This document shows positions 27,601 through 35,405 of a stretch of DNA of 64,000 nucleotides, piece by piece. Where the stretch lies: NCBI GenBank assembly GCA_933228895.1, contig OW121856.1, forward strand, positions 100,725,027 to 100,789,026. The letters are read 5' to 3'. The stretch is from Platycnemis pennipes. Taxonomy: Eukaryota; Arthropoda; Insecta; Odonata; Platycnemididae. Position 1 is the stretch's first letter. Each line of letters starts with the position of its first letter. Under the pieces are notes generated by a model. That model searched no databases and was not told where the DNA came from. It saw nothing but the letters and a program-made list of their open reading frames with translations. The position numbers and the translations under genes were made by a program.

Positions 27601-30600
27601 CACTGTCTCCAGTAATTTTTAATGTTTACATCGAGAAAGCCATCAAAGAAATCAAGGGGAAGTCTTCTGGATTTAGTATCCACGGAGAAAAAATTAGCAT
27701 GCTGCGATTCGCTGATGACATAGCACTTGTAGCGGAGATAGAGAAGGATCTGAATAAGACTTTAATAACCATGGAAAGGATATTGGCCAGTTATCATCTG
27801 AAGATCAATAAGAAGAAAACTAAGATATTAGTGTGCAGCAAGAAAGAAGAGGCCAAAACCAATGTTAAACTAGGAAAACAAAAACTGGAAGAGGTGAAAG
27901 AGTTCTGTTACCTTGGAAGCTGAGTAGCCAACGATGGGCGAAGCAAGAAAGAAATAGTGAGTAGAATAGCCCAAGCAAAGAGGGCATTCTACCAAAAGAA
28001 GAATCTACTTACCGCTGGAAATACAAGTGTAAAAGTAATGAAACAATTCATCAGAACGTACATCTGGAGCGTGTTCCACTATGGCAGTGAGGCATGGACA
28101 ATGACAGCAGCGGAAAAGAATAGGGTGGAAGCATTCGAAATGTGGTGCTACAGAAGAATGATGACGATTAAATGGATCGACCGAGTAAGTAATGAGGATG
28201 TCCTAAGAAGGGTGGGAGAAAAGAAAAGTCTTCTGAATACCCTGAGAAGAAGATGGAACAACTTAATCGGCCACATCATGAGACACGATGGCCTGATAAA
28301 GACAGTCGTCGAGGGACAAGTGGACAGGAAGAATGTCAAAGGAAGGCCTCGTGCGAGATATGGAGCAAGTGATAAAGGATGTTAAGGAAAAGAAATACGT
28401 AAATATGAAGAGATTAGCAGATAGAAGGACTCAGTGGAGAGCTGCGTCAAACCAATCTGAGGATTGATGACCAATAATGATGAACAACTTTCAGGCATTA
28501 TCCTTAGAGATGGGCAACTTGGTAAATTACCGTGGTATTTTCCGTAAATTACCAACACCCATGAAAATTACCGTAATAAACAGTAATTTTCAGAAAAGTA
28601 CTTTTTCAGAAAATTTCTGGCTCACGAATACACCATTGGAATGGGTGATATTATAAATTAAGAAGCTAAAACGATTTTGTTTACATTGTGTCCATGATTA
28701 ATTCCAATAAATTCAGAGTAAAATAACAAATGCACATTGCGCAGAGGTATGTCTTTGGAACGAAAATTTCTCATAGTGTGACAAAAGAGAGGCAAATTAC
28801 GTGTTGCGGCCAACTTCATTTTAATTTTTTAACGAGTTATAATAGATAAATGTCGTCGTGATGTTTGATATAAGTGTCGGCATTTATATCTCAATGCTAT
28901 TTGATTTCGTTTTGAGTCCTCTGATAAGGATTTGCAGCTCAAAACTTAAAATTACCGGAAAATTACGGTAATTTTCAAAAATTACCGTAATATACCACGG
29001 TAATTTACCTCAATTGAAAATTACGGTAATTTACCCATCTCTAATTATTCTACTGGAAGAGCCCCCAGCCATCCATCTCCAAGTCACAAATGACTGAGCA
29101 GATACATTTTGCTTGAGTTGCAAATTTTATAAGAGGAAAAAGGATGGTCTATGTAATGAAGATAGCATGTGTGTACCACAGAGAAGAAGCAATTCAGCAC
29201 CTCCCAGGTGGAACACAGAAATCACATTGACGTCATTTTGACATCATAGTGATTGATATACCTCACGTCATGGGACCTGATAATGATCCCTATGTGACAA
29301 AGCACCCAGGTGATGGCAAAATGATGTCAGGAAATGTTAAGTCCTATGTAGTGATTCTTCAAACCTTCAAGAAATATCATGGTCTGCTTTTCTAAGGATT
29401 TTCGCTTTTCGTGATCAGAGACCTTGGAAACACTGGAAGGTGGAACTTCAGGCAGTGTAATTTGAATTTAAAGGAGTTGAAGGATTTGAAATTGTGTGCT
29501 TATCGTGCCGCTGTGCTCTACTATCCGCATCAGCCAGTATACTTTTCACATTTCTCTTTCAGAATTTAATGGTTTCCTTCTCTATTGTAATAAATCTATT
29601 ATAACACAATTACTGTTTCAGGAAACATTCGACTCTGCCTAAAGTGTTTTGATACTAAAACTTAATAACATTTAACGACTCCATTTGTACTTGTCACCAT
29701 ATTGACTTTATTATCAAACACCTTGGGCGAGAGCACATGGGGAAAGTGTTCATGATTGTTTGCAACGTTTTTACACTGTTCTCTGTTTCGTCTCAAGATG
29801 GCAAACAACACAAAACATTCTGTAAGTATCTCTTCATATCTCTTGTTACTGGGGAGTCACGTTGATCAAGATAAGATTAGCGCTATTCATTCGCCGGCCG
29901 GCACTGACAAAGTGCCTGTTTTCAATTGTATTTTTCCATTAGAGTCTGATTGATTCTCTATGGTTGTTCCCCTTAGCGCTACGTTTTGTTTCAAGGATTT
30001 TCTGACCGAATTGTTACTGGTCTGGTGTGTTGGTATTTGAAATTGTCACTGCGTTTAGTTCACTCTATTTGCTGTTGATTAATTTAATTGTTCTTGAATT
30101 TGTCATGGTCATTTACTCATCTCAACAGTAATTAAAGACTCAGCTTAGAATATAATACGTCACATAAGAACTTTTAAGTTCCAATTACAATGTGAGTTAT
30201 CATATTATATGTCGCAATGTCTCATTGCTGACTCAATGATTATTATTATTATTAATTTATTGACACATTACATTTACAGTTCATAGCATTATATACAGCT
30301 ACATGTAAATTGGTGTCTCGTTATAGATAAAAAACACAAGTGAATACAAAACCATACATTACATAAATTAGCCGCCCTCATTCAGAAAATCATTCACAGT
30401 ATAATAACGTTTTTCAATCAACATAGACTTTATTTTTATTAATACATCTTTTGTCAGTACCCTGTTATTTGTACATAGTTTTCCCATCATACAATTGTGG
30501 ATTTTTACTCCCATGTGATAGGGGGAGCTTTCAACAGCTTTCGGTGCATTGGTATATCATATAGATGCTTTCTCCTTGTGTCATGATCATGTTCGAATTT

Positions 30601-33402
30601 ATTTTGAATGAATAAATTTTGATGCTCTATAACATATTTCATTATTTCATAAATATACAATGAGGGTAATGTCAACATTTTCCATTTTTTTGAATAAGGG
30701 CCTGCATGATTCTCGCGGGTTGCTTCTTGTGATTAAACAAATGCATCTCTTTTGCAACCTGAAAATTTTTTCACATCCACTTGCTACCCCCCAAAGTGTT
30801 ATCCCGTATTTGAGTGTTGGGTATATGTAACCATAATACAGAGTGCATCTGGTAGGTAGACTTGTGACAGGCACCATGCATGACAAAGCATAGCAGGTTC
30901 TGTTAAGACGGACTGATATACTTCTTATTTGGTCTCTCCATTTTATGGTTTCATCTATCTGCACACCAAGAAGTTTTACATTATTTGATTTAACATTCTG
31001 GAGTCCTGCATTTTCAAGATCCTTAGAGTAATTAGTTTTGTTCTGAGCCATCTTAAAACTAATTAGGTTGGTTTTTGAAATGTTAAGTTTCAAGCTATTA
31101 GCAGTAAACCAATCATTTAACTGGTGCATTGTCCTGATAGCTGACTCAGCTAGGACATCTATGGATTTTTTTTCGGATTATAGCCGTGGTGTCATCTGCA
31201 TATATCATTAAGTCGCTGTTTGTGCTATGTGGTAAGTCATTTATTTATATATTAAATAAGAGTGGCCCCAGTATTGACCCTTGAGGTACTCCAGCAATTA
31301 TATTCTCCTATTCCGATGACTACTTTTCTCCTTTCCTTGTTATTTCTGTTCTCTGTTTTCACCCCGTTAGGTATGAAGTGATCCATTCCAATTCTTTCCC
31401 TCTGATCCCATAAATAATAATACTCTCAGAAGAGTCTCGTGGTTCACACAGTCAAAAGCTTTCCATTGATCGCATATCAAAGCAGTGGTAAGTTGTGATT
31501 CATCAATTGATTTGGTTATCTTGTTTATGAAGTCAGCCAGAGCTGTGGTTGTTGAGTGTCCCTTCCTAAAGCCAAGCTGTGCATCTAAAAGGATTTGATT
31601 ATTTTCTAAATATCTGGATATCTGATTGTGGACAACCAAAATTCTATTGCACTGAAGCACAAGTTTTCATTTACATGATATTTATTGTGATAGTTTTTGA
31701 AGGCCTTGTGTTCAAGTATGCTTTTCTGTCTAGTGGATTGTTAGGTGGAACAGGAGAAGAGTAGTAGCCATTGTTGAGGACAGGTTGCGCCTGGAGGCAA
31801 TGCGTGAGGAGAAGTCTGATTCATCCTCCAGTTGTGATGCTGATGATGAAATCAGTTCTAATAATGTTGACAATGGAATCGATCAGAGTTCAGATGGCAG
31901 TGGGAACGATTTTGCAGAGGAAGAGGAGGTCATTTTCAGGTCAAGATGAGGCCACAATGACTCAAGAAGGTTGTCCCTCACAGCATTATTTATGGAGTCA
32001 TTTTTCCGTCAAAATCATGTCCAAAATGACTCACGGAGGACATCATGAAACAATTAGAGATACTTATGTGTACTACCCAAGACTGCATAAGAGACAATGG
32101 AACACTTAAGACAATGCTCATCATGTTTTAGAATCAATTTGTTGGCGGTGACAGTCATTTACGACCCAAGGTTTCTCTGTTTACAAAAAATAAATAGCGA
32201 AGTAAAAAATCACTTCTACCCGCTGACAATTTTGCTTCTGTTGAAGCATAAACTGTCCTTACCAATAAAATGTAAAACACAATTGAATGCCCAAACTCTA
32301 GATTTCACACCACCCTTCCACCTTTCCTTGAAAAATACCTACCCATTTCCAAATACCTACACATCATAAATGATCCAAATGACGTTAGCAGTTGGTCACC
32401 TCTCCTGAAAACCTACCTATATAAATTGATTTTGTTCAGAATGTAATAAGTAGATTAAATGTAAGTCAGTAGAGCAAAAATGTACATTATTACCACAAAG
32501 GAATCAAAAACACACTTTCAGCCAGCCAAACACACCTACCAGATAATACTAGGTTGAGCAGTTGTTCCGAACTTTTCAATATCCAACATCACAAATAATA
32601 CTTGGGGAAATTTTAAAACAGCTGGAGAGCCAAGCATTATGCTATCATTGCCTAATAGGAATAGGAATGACACCTATGTATTACGAAGTAAAGGACTAAT
32701 TAGGGGCTACCTTCTAGAACATCAGCATGCGTTATGGAAAAATTGGTAATCCTTGAGATAAAACGTCCATACCTACTGTCGATAAGTTAGCACTATGGTA
32801 TAGAAATATCTGTAGCATTTATTTCAAAACTTACCTAAGAGAAATAAAAATAATTTATGATGCATAGAGATTCAATACGATTACCTACAGCATCCTGGTT
32901 TTACATATTGAGAAAAAGAACTCATGCAAGCAATCAGAGTATCATCTTAATCAATATTTATCACAGGATATCGTTGTATTAAGGTACATGCAGATTCAAC
33001 TTTTCTTTTGCCGGGATTAAAGATCGATTTTCTCATAGGAAATCGAAGATTGTAGTACATGCAGTTAGAAACAGGCTTGAAATACTAAATTGGTTGCCTG
33101 GACCAAACTCACCTCCGGAATAATCGGCAAAAAGAAATCAAGGGAAAACTCATAATTATGCGGGCCCTTCGCACCGATACCATGAGATGCGTACGTCAGT
33201 TTTTTATCCTCCAGTGACACACGAGGTTCCTGAAGTATGAAAAGTGGCCAGGTAAGAACTTTGTTTACCGCTAGGAAAGGCTAAATATCTTTATAAATTG
33301 ATTATACACACTAATATGTCAAAATACCTTTACTTCCTTCAAATCAACTTTTAATGTGATACAGCTCTCAGTTTGAGCCCAATAAACAAAAGGTCTCAGC
33401 AT
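1698..33402 (-). CDS. HACD3: HACD3-type very-long-chain (3R)-3-hydroxyacyl-CoA dehydratase, 8 of about 9 coding exons (3' end outside window)
   Basis: Joining eight exons gives about 298 residues in one frame. An N-terminal CS (p23-like) domain covers roughly residues 1-100 (FVYWAQ near the start, WWPRL and W-L-K-IDFDRW at its end). A linker follows, then a multi-pass membrane HACD/PTPLA domain (EVMHPLFGYTKG, EPRMH, TWLRYTIWLPLYPLG). In this family the dehydratase removes water from 3-hydroxyacyl-CoA in the ER elongation cycle for very-long-chain fatty acids. The catalytic Tyr and Glu known from yeast Phs1 (Y-P-x-G-x-x-x-E) fall at about Tyr286 and Glu293, so activity is expected. Family length is about 360-375 aa, so about 65 residues are missing; the next exon is not found in 1-1697. 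Introns range from 84 bp to 15.8 kb and the long ones are filled with transposons. The symbol reflects family resemblance to HACD3/PTPLAD1, not a database match. Confidence 0.93.
2298..2410 (-). CDS. HACD3: HACD3 coding exon 7
   Basis: 113 bp, acceptor TTTTAG, donor GTAGGT, after an 84-bp intron. Encodes GGRGIILF, ETEPRMHTKPVIFYLFF and WSVVEVF, matching the family's third and fourth membrane segments. The split CG joins G of exon 8 to make Arg. Confidence 0.94.
2495..2622 (-). CDS. HACD3: HACD3 coding exon 6 (LEVMHPLFGYTKG motif)
   Basis: 128 bp, acceptor TTGTAG, donor GTTTGG. Carries VGPALKFCQL and LEVMHPLFGYTKGG, one of the most conserved stretches of insect HACD proteins, ending at PLIQ. 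Confidence 0.94.
3050..3165 (-). repeat. tRNA-derived SINE head
   Basis: On the minus strand: GTGTGGTGGTTAGAGTACTGG (box A region) and GTTTCAAATCC (box B) about 40 bases apart, then CTGGCAGGG. The tRNA acceptor stem is not present, so this is a SINE rather than a tRNA gene. Confidence 0.55.
3735..3840. mobile_element. foldback MITE with 34-bp inverted ends
   Basis: AGCCGAGTTCACATGGGAGC at the left and its near-perfect inverse at the right pair over 34 bp; total 106 bp. The GGTTCACA style of terminus resembles PIF/Harbinger MITEs, as at 59543-60075. Confidence 0.8.
4876..4980 (-). CDS. HACD3: HACD3 coding exon 5 (first membrane segment)
   Basis: 105 bp, acceptor TTTCAG, donor GTAAGT. Encodes KKVYLAIYNLFQFVGYIYI, a hydrophobic membrane segment, then TVMGIRYFRDGP. 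It follows the longest intron in the gene (15.8 kb). Confidence 0.93.
5376..6547. repeat. direct duplication of about 80 bp (5376-5456 and 6471-6547)
   Basis: CTTGAAATATGATGCCTCAG begins both copies, which stay similar through ACCATCTGCTATTATATTT. The hAT MITE at 5789-6326 lies between the copies. Confidence 0.7.
5789..6326. mobile_element. hAT-type MITE family B, copy 1 (538 bp)
   Basis: Ends TAGAGATGGG..CCCATCTCTA with exact 8-bp target duplications TATATAAA (5781-5788, 6327-6334). Termini are full of AAATTACCGTAATTTT-like units. A second copy in opposite orientation is at 28505-29043. Confidence 0.9.
6635..6665. repeat. poly-C tract (about 31 C)
   Basis: Uninterrupted C run next to a CT-rich stretch. 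Length in the assembly may be unreliable. Confidence 0.9.
8118..8955. mobile_element. hAT-like element (838 bp), nested
   Basis: Inverted ends CAGTGGCGTAGCCAGG and CAGTATCGTAGCCAGG, with 8-bp flanks CAGACGGA and CATACGGA (7 of 8 identical). About two thirds of it is the MITE at 8299-8835. Confidence 0.72.
8299..8835. mobile_element. MITE family A, copy 2 (537 bp)
   Basis: AATGGGGGTGTTTAC..GTAAACGACCCCATT ends and a body colinear with 351-889. The short ORFs on both strands here are not conserved with the first copy and are unlikely to be coding. Confidence 0.85.
9846..11135. other. HACD3 intron stretch without recognised gene
   Basis: AT-rich. A 105-codon open frame at 10243-10560 (+) has biased Lys/Ser content and no recognisable motif; I do not call it a gene. 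Confidence 0.5.
11136..11200. mobile_element. MITE family A, 3' fragment
   Basis: AAACTATCAGATTCGACAAT..TATGGTAAATGACCCCATT matches the last 65 bp of the copies at 351-889 and 8299-8835. Confidence 0.7.
11201..13012. other. HACD3 intron stretch, nothing recognised
   Basis: AT-rich, no motif-bearing ORF, no clear terminal repeats. Confidence 0.5.
13034..13402 (+). pseudogene. zeste/Myb-SANT-like DNA-binding domain ORF, probably transposon-derived
   Basis: The first 70 or so residues fit the Myb/SANT-like (zeste-type) DNA-binding domain found in Harbinger-associated and regulatory proteins: V-DYM-x-x-H at the first helix, F-x-G (AFKGAEG), a central W (ARWLEGCNNL) and the terminal EKAVEQWKR. 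Aromatic positions are spaced as expected for the three-helix fold. The frame is open upstream to about 13013. After residue 75 the sequence no longer fits the domain and includes a short direct repeat (CAGGTCTGAAGTGA at two places). No terminal repeats found around it. It could be a decayed transposon accessory gene rather than a host exon; it lies opposite to the host gene in which it is located. Confidence 0.45.
13783..14660. mobile_element. hAT-like element (878 bp) with a SINE inside
   Basis: TAGAGATGTG..CACATCTCTA ends with imperfect 8-bp flanks (GTTTTTTC / ATTTCTTC, 6 of 8). Both subterminal regions match those of the 4.6-kb element at 40701-45311 (GAATACTTTCTAGTATT near the right end). 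Confidence 0.7.
14071..14290 (-). repeat. tRNA-derived SINE, full-length copy
   Basis: Minus strand: box A TAGCCTAGTGG (14273-14283) and box B-like GGTTCATATCC (14229-14239), then a SINE body. It shares its tail with the split copy at 296-1096. Pol III promoter boxes are visible; no tRNA cloverleaf beyond them. Confidence 0.8.
14661..16292. other. HACD3 intron stretch, nothing recognised
   Basis: AT-rich without family motifs or clear terminal repeats. Open frames here are short and featureless. Confidence 0.5.
16293..16584. mobile_element. foldback MITE (about 292 bp)
   Basis: GGCCGTTGGGATTGT at the left pairs with ACAACCCCAACGGTG at the right. A second pairing block (GGTGACCAAGGAGT with ACTCCTTGGTTACC) and an inner block around CTCAAGC/GCTTGAG make the whole unit a long imperfect hairpin. 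Confidence 0.75.
17281..17400 (+). repeat. dispersed repeat, copy 1 (about 120 bp)
   Basis: Matches 58563-58688 in the opposite orientation (AATAGGGGTGCTTGGGA, CATGCTAGCCT, CCTCTTATGG). One copy lies in each host gene. Family unknown. Confidence 0.72.
17540..18560 (-). pseudogene. LINE reverse transcriptase fragment, decayed
   Basis: The 3' end (17540-17900) matches the end of the copy at 27431-28475: NMKRLAD-like reading, then CAAACCAATCC and a GATGATGATG tail. Further upstream on the minus strand an R-FADDLVIMAES motif (RT catalytic box) is readable near 18200-18255. Many stops and frameshifts; dead. Confidence 0.75.
18621..18700. mobile_element. 80-bp palindromic MITE, copy 1
   Basis: CCCTATGTGAAAAAAACTGT and the inverse CCCTTTGTGAAAAAACTGT at its other end, with an inner TTCAACAGT palindrome. 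A second copy is at 20718-20791. Confidence 0.7.
18777..19014 (-). repeat. 5S rRNA-derived SINE (238 bp), complete with 13-bp target duplication
   Basis: The minus strand head GATCACTGAAGTTAAGCAAC plus CACCGGTTCC is clearly from 5S rRNA, the internal pol III promoter part. It is fused to a body ending CCAATTTACATTTT. The unit is flanked by exact 13-bp repeats TACCTTTAAATTT (18764-18776, 19015-19027), so it moved by target-primed insertion. A second copy is split at 35406-37211. Confidence 0.9.
20718..20791. mobile_element. palindromic MITE, copy 2
   Basis: TTTGTGAAAAAACTGTTGA..TTCAACAGTGTTTTCATATAG; ends 38 bp from exon 4 of HACD3 at 20829. Same family as 18621-18700. Confidence 0.65.
20829..20952 (-). 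CDS. HACD3: HACD3 coding exon 4 (acidic/charged linker)
   Basis: 124 bp (41 codons + 1), acceptor TAACAG, donor GTAATA. Starts IDFDRWKSEDD and continues as a charged linker ending ELGYRK. The extra G joins AG of exon 5 to make a Glu codon. Confidence 0.92.
22118..22228 (-). CDS. HACD3: HACD3 coding exon 3 (end of CS domain)
   Basis: 37 codons, acceptor ATTCAG, donor GTATTT, phase 0 at both ends. Contains the family motif C-WWPRL-x-CQPQKAVWLK at the end of the CS domain. It follows a 10.9-kb intron carrying a mariner, two LINE families and a hAT MITE. Confidence 0.93.
22590..23025 (+). pseudogene. LINE 3' fragment, decayed
   Basis: Reads like the last third of the copy at 27431-28475 (TATGGCAGTGAGG, AGGTGCTACAGAGGAA, AAAGGCCTCG, CAAACCAATCTTAGG) with many stops. 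Same LINE family as 17540-18560. Confidence 0.75.
24592..25878 (-). mobile_element. mariner-family transposon, apparently intact (1287 bp)
   Basis: Inverted ends CGAGGGTAGCCTTTTAAGTG and CGAGGGGAGCCTTTTAAGTG, continuing over about 28 bp with one mismatch, flanked by TA at 24590-24591 and 25879-25880. Carries one uninterrupted transposase gene. High end-to-end identity points to recent insertion. It lies in HACD3 intron 2 in the same orientation as the host gene. Confidence 0.93.
24628..25740 (-). CDS. mariner transposase, DD34D, 370 aa
   Basis: Cut-and-paste transposase that binds the element's inverted ends and cuts next to them. Residues 1-110 hold the paired-like helix-turn-helix region (RSLTQQECVAELLFVFG, then SDKPREGRPK hook-like linker). 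The catalytic domain has SGDESWIYSYEPE (first Asp), HNDNASSHTA (second Asp) and YSPDLSPNDFFTFP (third Asp), with exactly 34 residues between the second and third: the mariner DD34D signature. Usual mariner length is about 345-355 aa; this one may start at a later Met, since the first 12 residues are extra. No stop or frameshift, so it could be active. Confidence 0.95.
   Translation of the reverse strand: MACQSSESLYEMELSHEQYRTIIFYNFRRSLTQQECVAELLFVFGKEAPSKTNVYLWYAEFQRGRSSLSDKPREGRPKTAVTQKNVVAVRNMVLEDRHVTYREIQASLDISGTSVQKILHEEIGVKKLVSRWIPPLLTEEQKAARVKWCRNTLQRFNSGASKHVHSIVSGDESWIYSYEPESKCQSSVWVFQSELKPTKVVRSRSVAKKMVVSFVAKSGHVATIALENQRTVNAQWYTTICFPEVIAKLRKDNPNRRITLHNDNASSHTARVTKSFLEQQNVEGLDHPPYSPDLSPNDFFTFPRIKNMLRGKRFQTSEEAVDAYKTAILTTPTSEWNKCYNDWFHRMQKCIGYRGEYLKNNKKIELLYLL
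26732..27199. mobile_element. TIR element or MITE (about 468 bp)
   Basis: GGGTGTTCCAAATCACC at the left and inverted GGGTGCCCCAAACCACC at the right, with TA adjacent to both ends. No coding capacity. Tc1/mariner-like by the TA, but the class is not certain. Confidence 0.55.
27431..28475 (+). pseudogene. LINE endonuclease-reverse transcriptase, 5'-truncated, one stop
   Basis: C-terminal half of a non-LTR retrotransposon polyprotein. It begins inside the RT domain (DNVDWNSMLRILK), has [20 protein letters not shown], the catalytic box FADDIALVAE, then NKKKTKILVCSKK and EEVKEFCYLGS. An in-frame TGA at 27922-27924 breaks the frame; reading goes on as RIAQAKRAFYQKK, WSVFHYGSEAWT, WCYRRMM and RRWNNLIGHIMRHD to about 28385, followed by the family 3' end CAAACCAATCTGAGG. 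Otherwise well preserved, so moderately young. Three more degraded copies of this family lie at 17540-18560, 22590-23025 and 45776-47400. Confidence 0.9.
28505..29043. mobile_element. hAT-type MITE family B, copy 2 (539 bp, inverted)
   Basis: TAGAGATGGGC..CCCATCTCTA with 8-bp flanks ATTATCCT and ATTATTCT (7 of 8). Its left end corresponds to the right end of 5789-6326, so the two copies are in opposite orientation. Inserted right after the LINE 3' end. Confidence 0.88.
29798..31949 (+). other. possible two-exon small acidic ORF (speculative)
   Basis: ATG at 29798 reads MANNTKHS to a strong donor (TCT|GTAAGT at 29822). A good acceptor (TTTTCTGTCTAG ending 31733) opens a 71-codon frame in matching phase: RRRVVAIVEDRLRLEA, then Ser/Asp-rich and FAEEEEV, with stop at 31947-31949. 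The putative intron contains a LINE inserted on the opposite strand. No family recognised; it could equally be the N-terminus of a transposase (such proteins often start Arg-rich then acidic). An alternative donor at TTCAG|GTCAAG would extend it to further exons. Confidence 0.25.
30235..31690 (-). pseudogene. CR1/Jockey-type LINE, RT half, decayed
   Basis: Minus strand RT pieces in order: LGFRKGHSTTTALADFINK and AFDCVNHETLL (31367-31660), GVPQGSILGPLLFN and YADDTTAII (about 31190-31310), then LKLNISKTNLISF, LLGVQIDETIKW, YPTLKYGITLWG (30647-31129). The 3' end is an ATT repeat at 30236-30260. Broken by stops and at least one frameshift. Different family from the FADD LINE at 27431. Confidence 0.88.
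31950..33112. other. HACD3 intron 2, 5' part; nothing firm
   Basis: About 1.2 kb before exon 2. A stretch near 32385-32450 reads SWSPLLKTYLYKLILF and then stops, slightly like a LINE C-terminus, but too weak to call. Confidence 0.4.
33113..33229 (-). CDS. HACD3: HACD3 coding exon 2 (CS domain core)
   Basis: 39 codons between a TTCAG acceptor and a GTGAGT donor, phase 0 at both ends. Contains S-H-G-I-G-A-K-G and NYEFSLDFF, the CS-domain core beta strands of this family. A 98-bp intron separates it from exon 1. Confidence 0.93.
33328..33402 (-). CDS. HACD3: HACD3 coding exon 1 (start of CS domain)
   Basis: 25 codons from ATG at 33400-33402 to a GTATTT donor. Encodes M-L-R-PFVYWAQ, the family's usual N-terminus, then KVDLKEVK. 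This ATG is chosen because family members begin only a few residues before FVYWAQ. The frame stays open upstream to another ATG at 33508-33510 (36 more codons), but that stretch holds a good acceptor (CTTTAG ending at 33420), so a non-coding or short upstream exon spliced to 33419 is also possible. Confidence 0.85.
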
Positions 33403-35405
33403 TTTTGGTTCTAGAAAGCCTAAAGATGACAGATAATGAACATTTTTGTGAAAAAAATTACTTTGACAATAAATTTGTATAACAGCATAGGCGTCAGCTA
33501 CAGCCGACATTTTCGCAAAAAAATTACCACAAGTGCAGAGAGGTTAAGAGAAAATAATAGAAGCATTAATTTGCACATACTTTTTACCGTATACGATTCA
33601 CCGCTTCAGAAATTAAATTATTACAATAACACCATATCTTCTACAGCACCTCTCCTCCACATGTACCTCGCATTACGATCTTCTTCTTTTCACCCACCGC
33701 GACTGTTAAAAGGAGCGTAATTTAAAATGATAAGTTCACTATTCTAGACAAAAAGACTTAATGAAAATAATTTGACGTTTTTTTTTTGAGAAATCCATGC
33801 GGATAGCAGTTAGTCTGTAATTTTTGGGAAATAATTACAATGGAATAGGGAGAGAAAAATCATAAAATAAAATCATTTCTCAGCTTTGAATTATATAGTG
33901 ACCCCCACCCTTTGAAAACATCTGATTTATAAGACTAAAAAGTTTAATAACGTGTAAAATTTGCAGCAGAATTTTAATTCCACAACGACTTCCAGCAAAA
34001 ATAATATTTCAGCAGGTGAGAATCACACATTACATGCCTAATAAATGCTGAAAATTTCTAGGCATATGCTATGGAATGAGGGAAGGCAATACATTTTGTC
34101 TCATCCCGGCTCAACAGTTCCTTTACTTTACTTCAATTAACATCGACATTTCCTATAATCTGGATGAAGACCCACATACTACTTAGAACCTTGACATAAT
34201 ATAATATTATTTTACTGGACTGAGGCTCACCAACATATTGGACAAACTCTTGGCATACTACATTCCTGAATGGAATTTTTCTTAATACTTACATTTTATT
34301 ATTTATTATATTAATTTATAATAACAATCACATACATGACATTGTGGTAGCCTGGTGAGTACAGATTGGGGTGCTAATTGTGTGCAAACGATTCCGAATG
34401 CAGTGATGTCAAGCAATTCATATATGGTCAGCACCCGTGGACTGTGCTGTTTCCTTACCAGATCCACTATCACCTATATAGCTCCTGGAGGAGGAAGAAG
34501 ATCAAAATCTAGAGCAAACATAATCATGCTTGAGGCAATGTGGATGGAGTCAAAAAAGAATTTTTGATGTTCCAATTGAAAACTTTCACTACAACCATGT
34601 GTTCCCATCCTATTTTTTCCTTCCCCCTAAAGCTAAAAATCACCTTATTCCAAATTCGTGCCACTTCACCTTGAGTACATGTTTGCTAGTAATTTGGCTG
34701 GTATTTTCTGAAATACATCTGCTTGTTTATCTTTTGATATAATAACACTTGTTTTACATTGAAATTTCCTCATTTTGCCTCATTCAAGATAAGATTGAAA
34801 GAGTTTTTTGTCCTGGATGAGCGTAACCAACAAGAAAATCATTTTCTTCTCTCATTACATAAGTTTGAATCCAGAGAGAAGCTTTCCTGACAAGGAAGCC
34901 CTGGGAAGACAAACGTAGGGTGATTCTGTCGGAGATTTCCCTACGCAAGTGAACGAAAGACGAATATTTCCATTGTTATGCTTTCCCCGCTTTCTGGTGA
35001 CCACAGGCACATCGCTTCTAATTTTGAGATCCAACACAGTGGGAGTCATTCAGAATCGGGGAGCCGGTATCCTCAACCCTTTGTCGCATTAGCACCCCCT
35101 CATTGTGGCAAGGGTCCATGGTTATATGATTGATCATTCAGCGAATTGATATTTGTTTCTTTCTCAAAAAATATGAAATCTGAATCTTACTCCTTGTACT
35201 TTTTTTGTGAGCATTTGTAATTTTGGCATCACTGCACCAACAATATTAACAAATATCTTGGTTTCACAATTAATATCATATGAATGTTAGGTAATGCATA
35301 CCTGAAATGTTTTGTTTTCATATAATTATTTTGAATTTAATTCAAATATTATTTTGATTCAGTTTACATGAAGTTTATTTTAACTGTATTGTTGCCAGCA
35401 AATAA
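33403..35405. other. upstream region of HACD3
   Basis: Should hold the HACD3 promoter and 5' UTR. No TATA box or clear initiator could be assigned. A tRNA-like TAGCCTGGTGAG occurs at about 34349 but no box B follows. Otherwise no gene seen. Confidence 0.4.
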
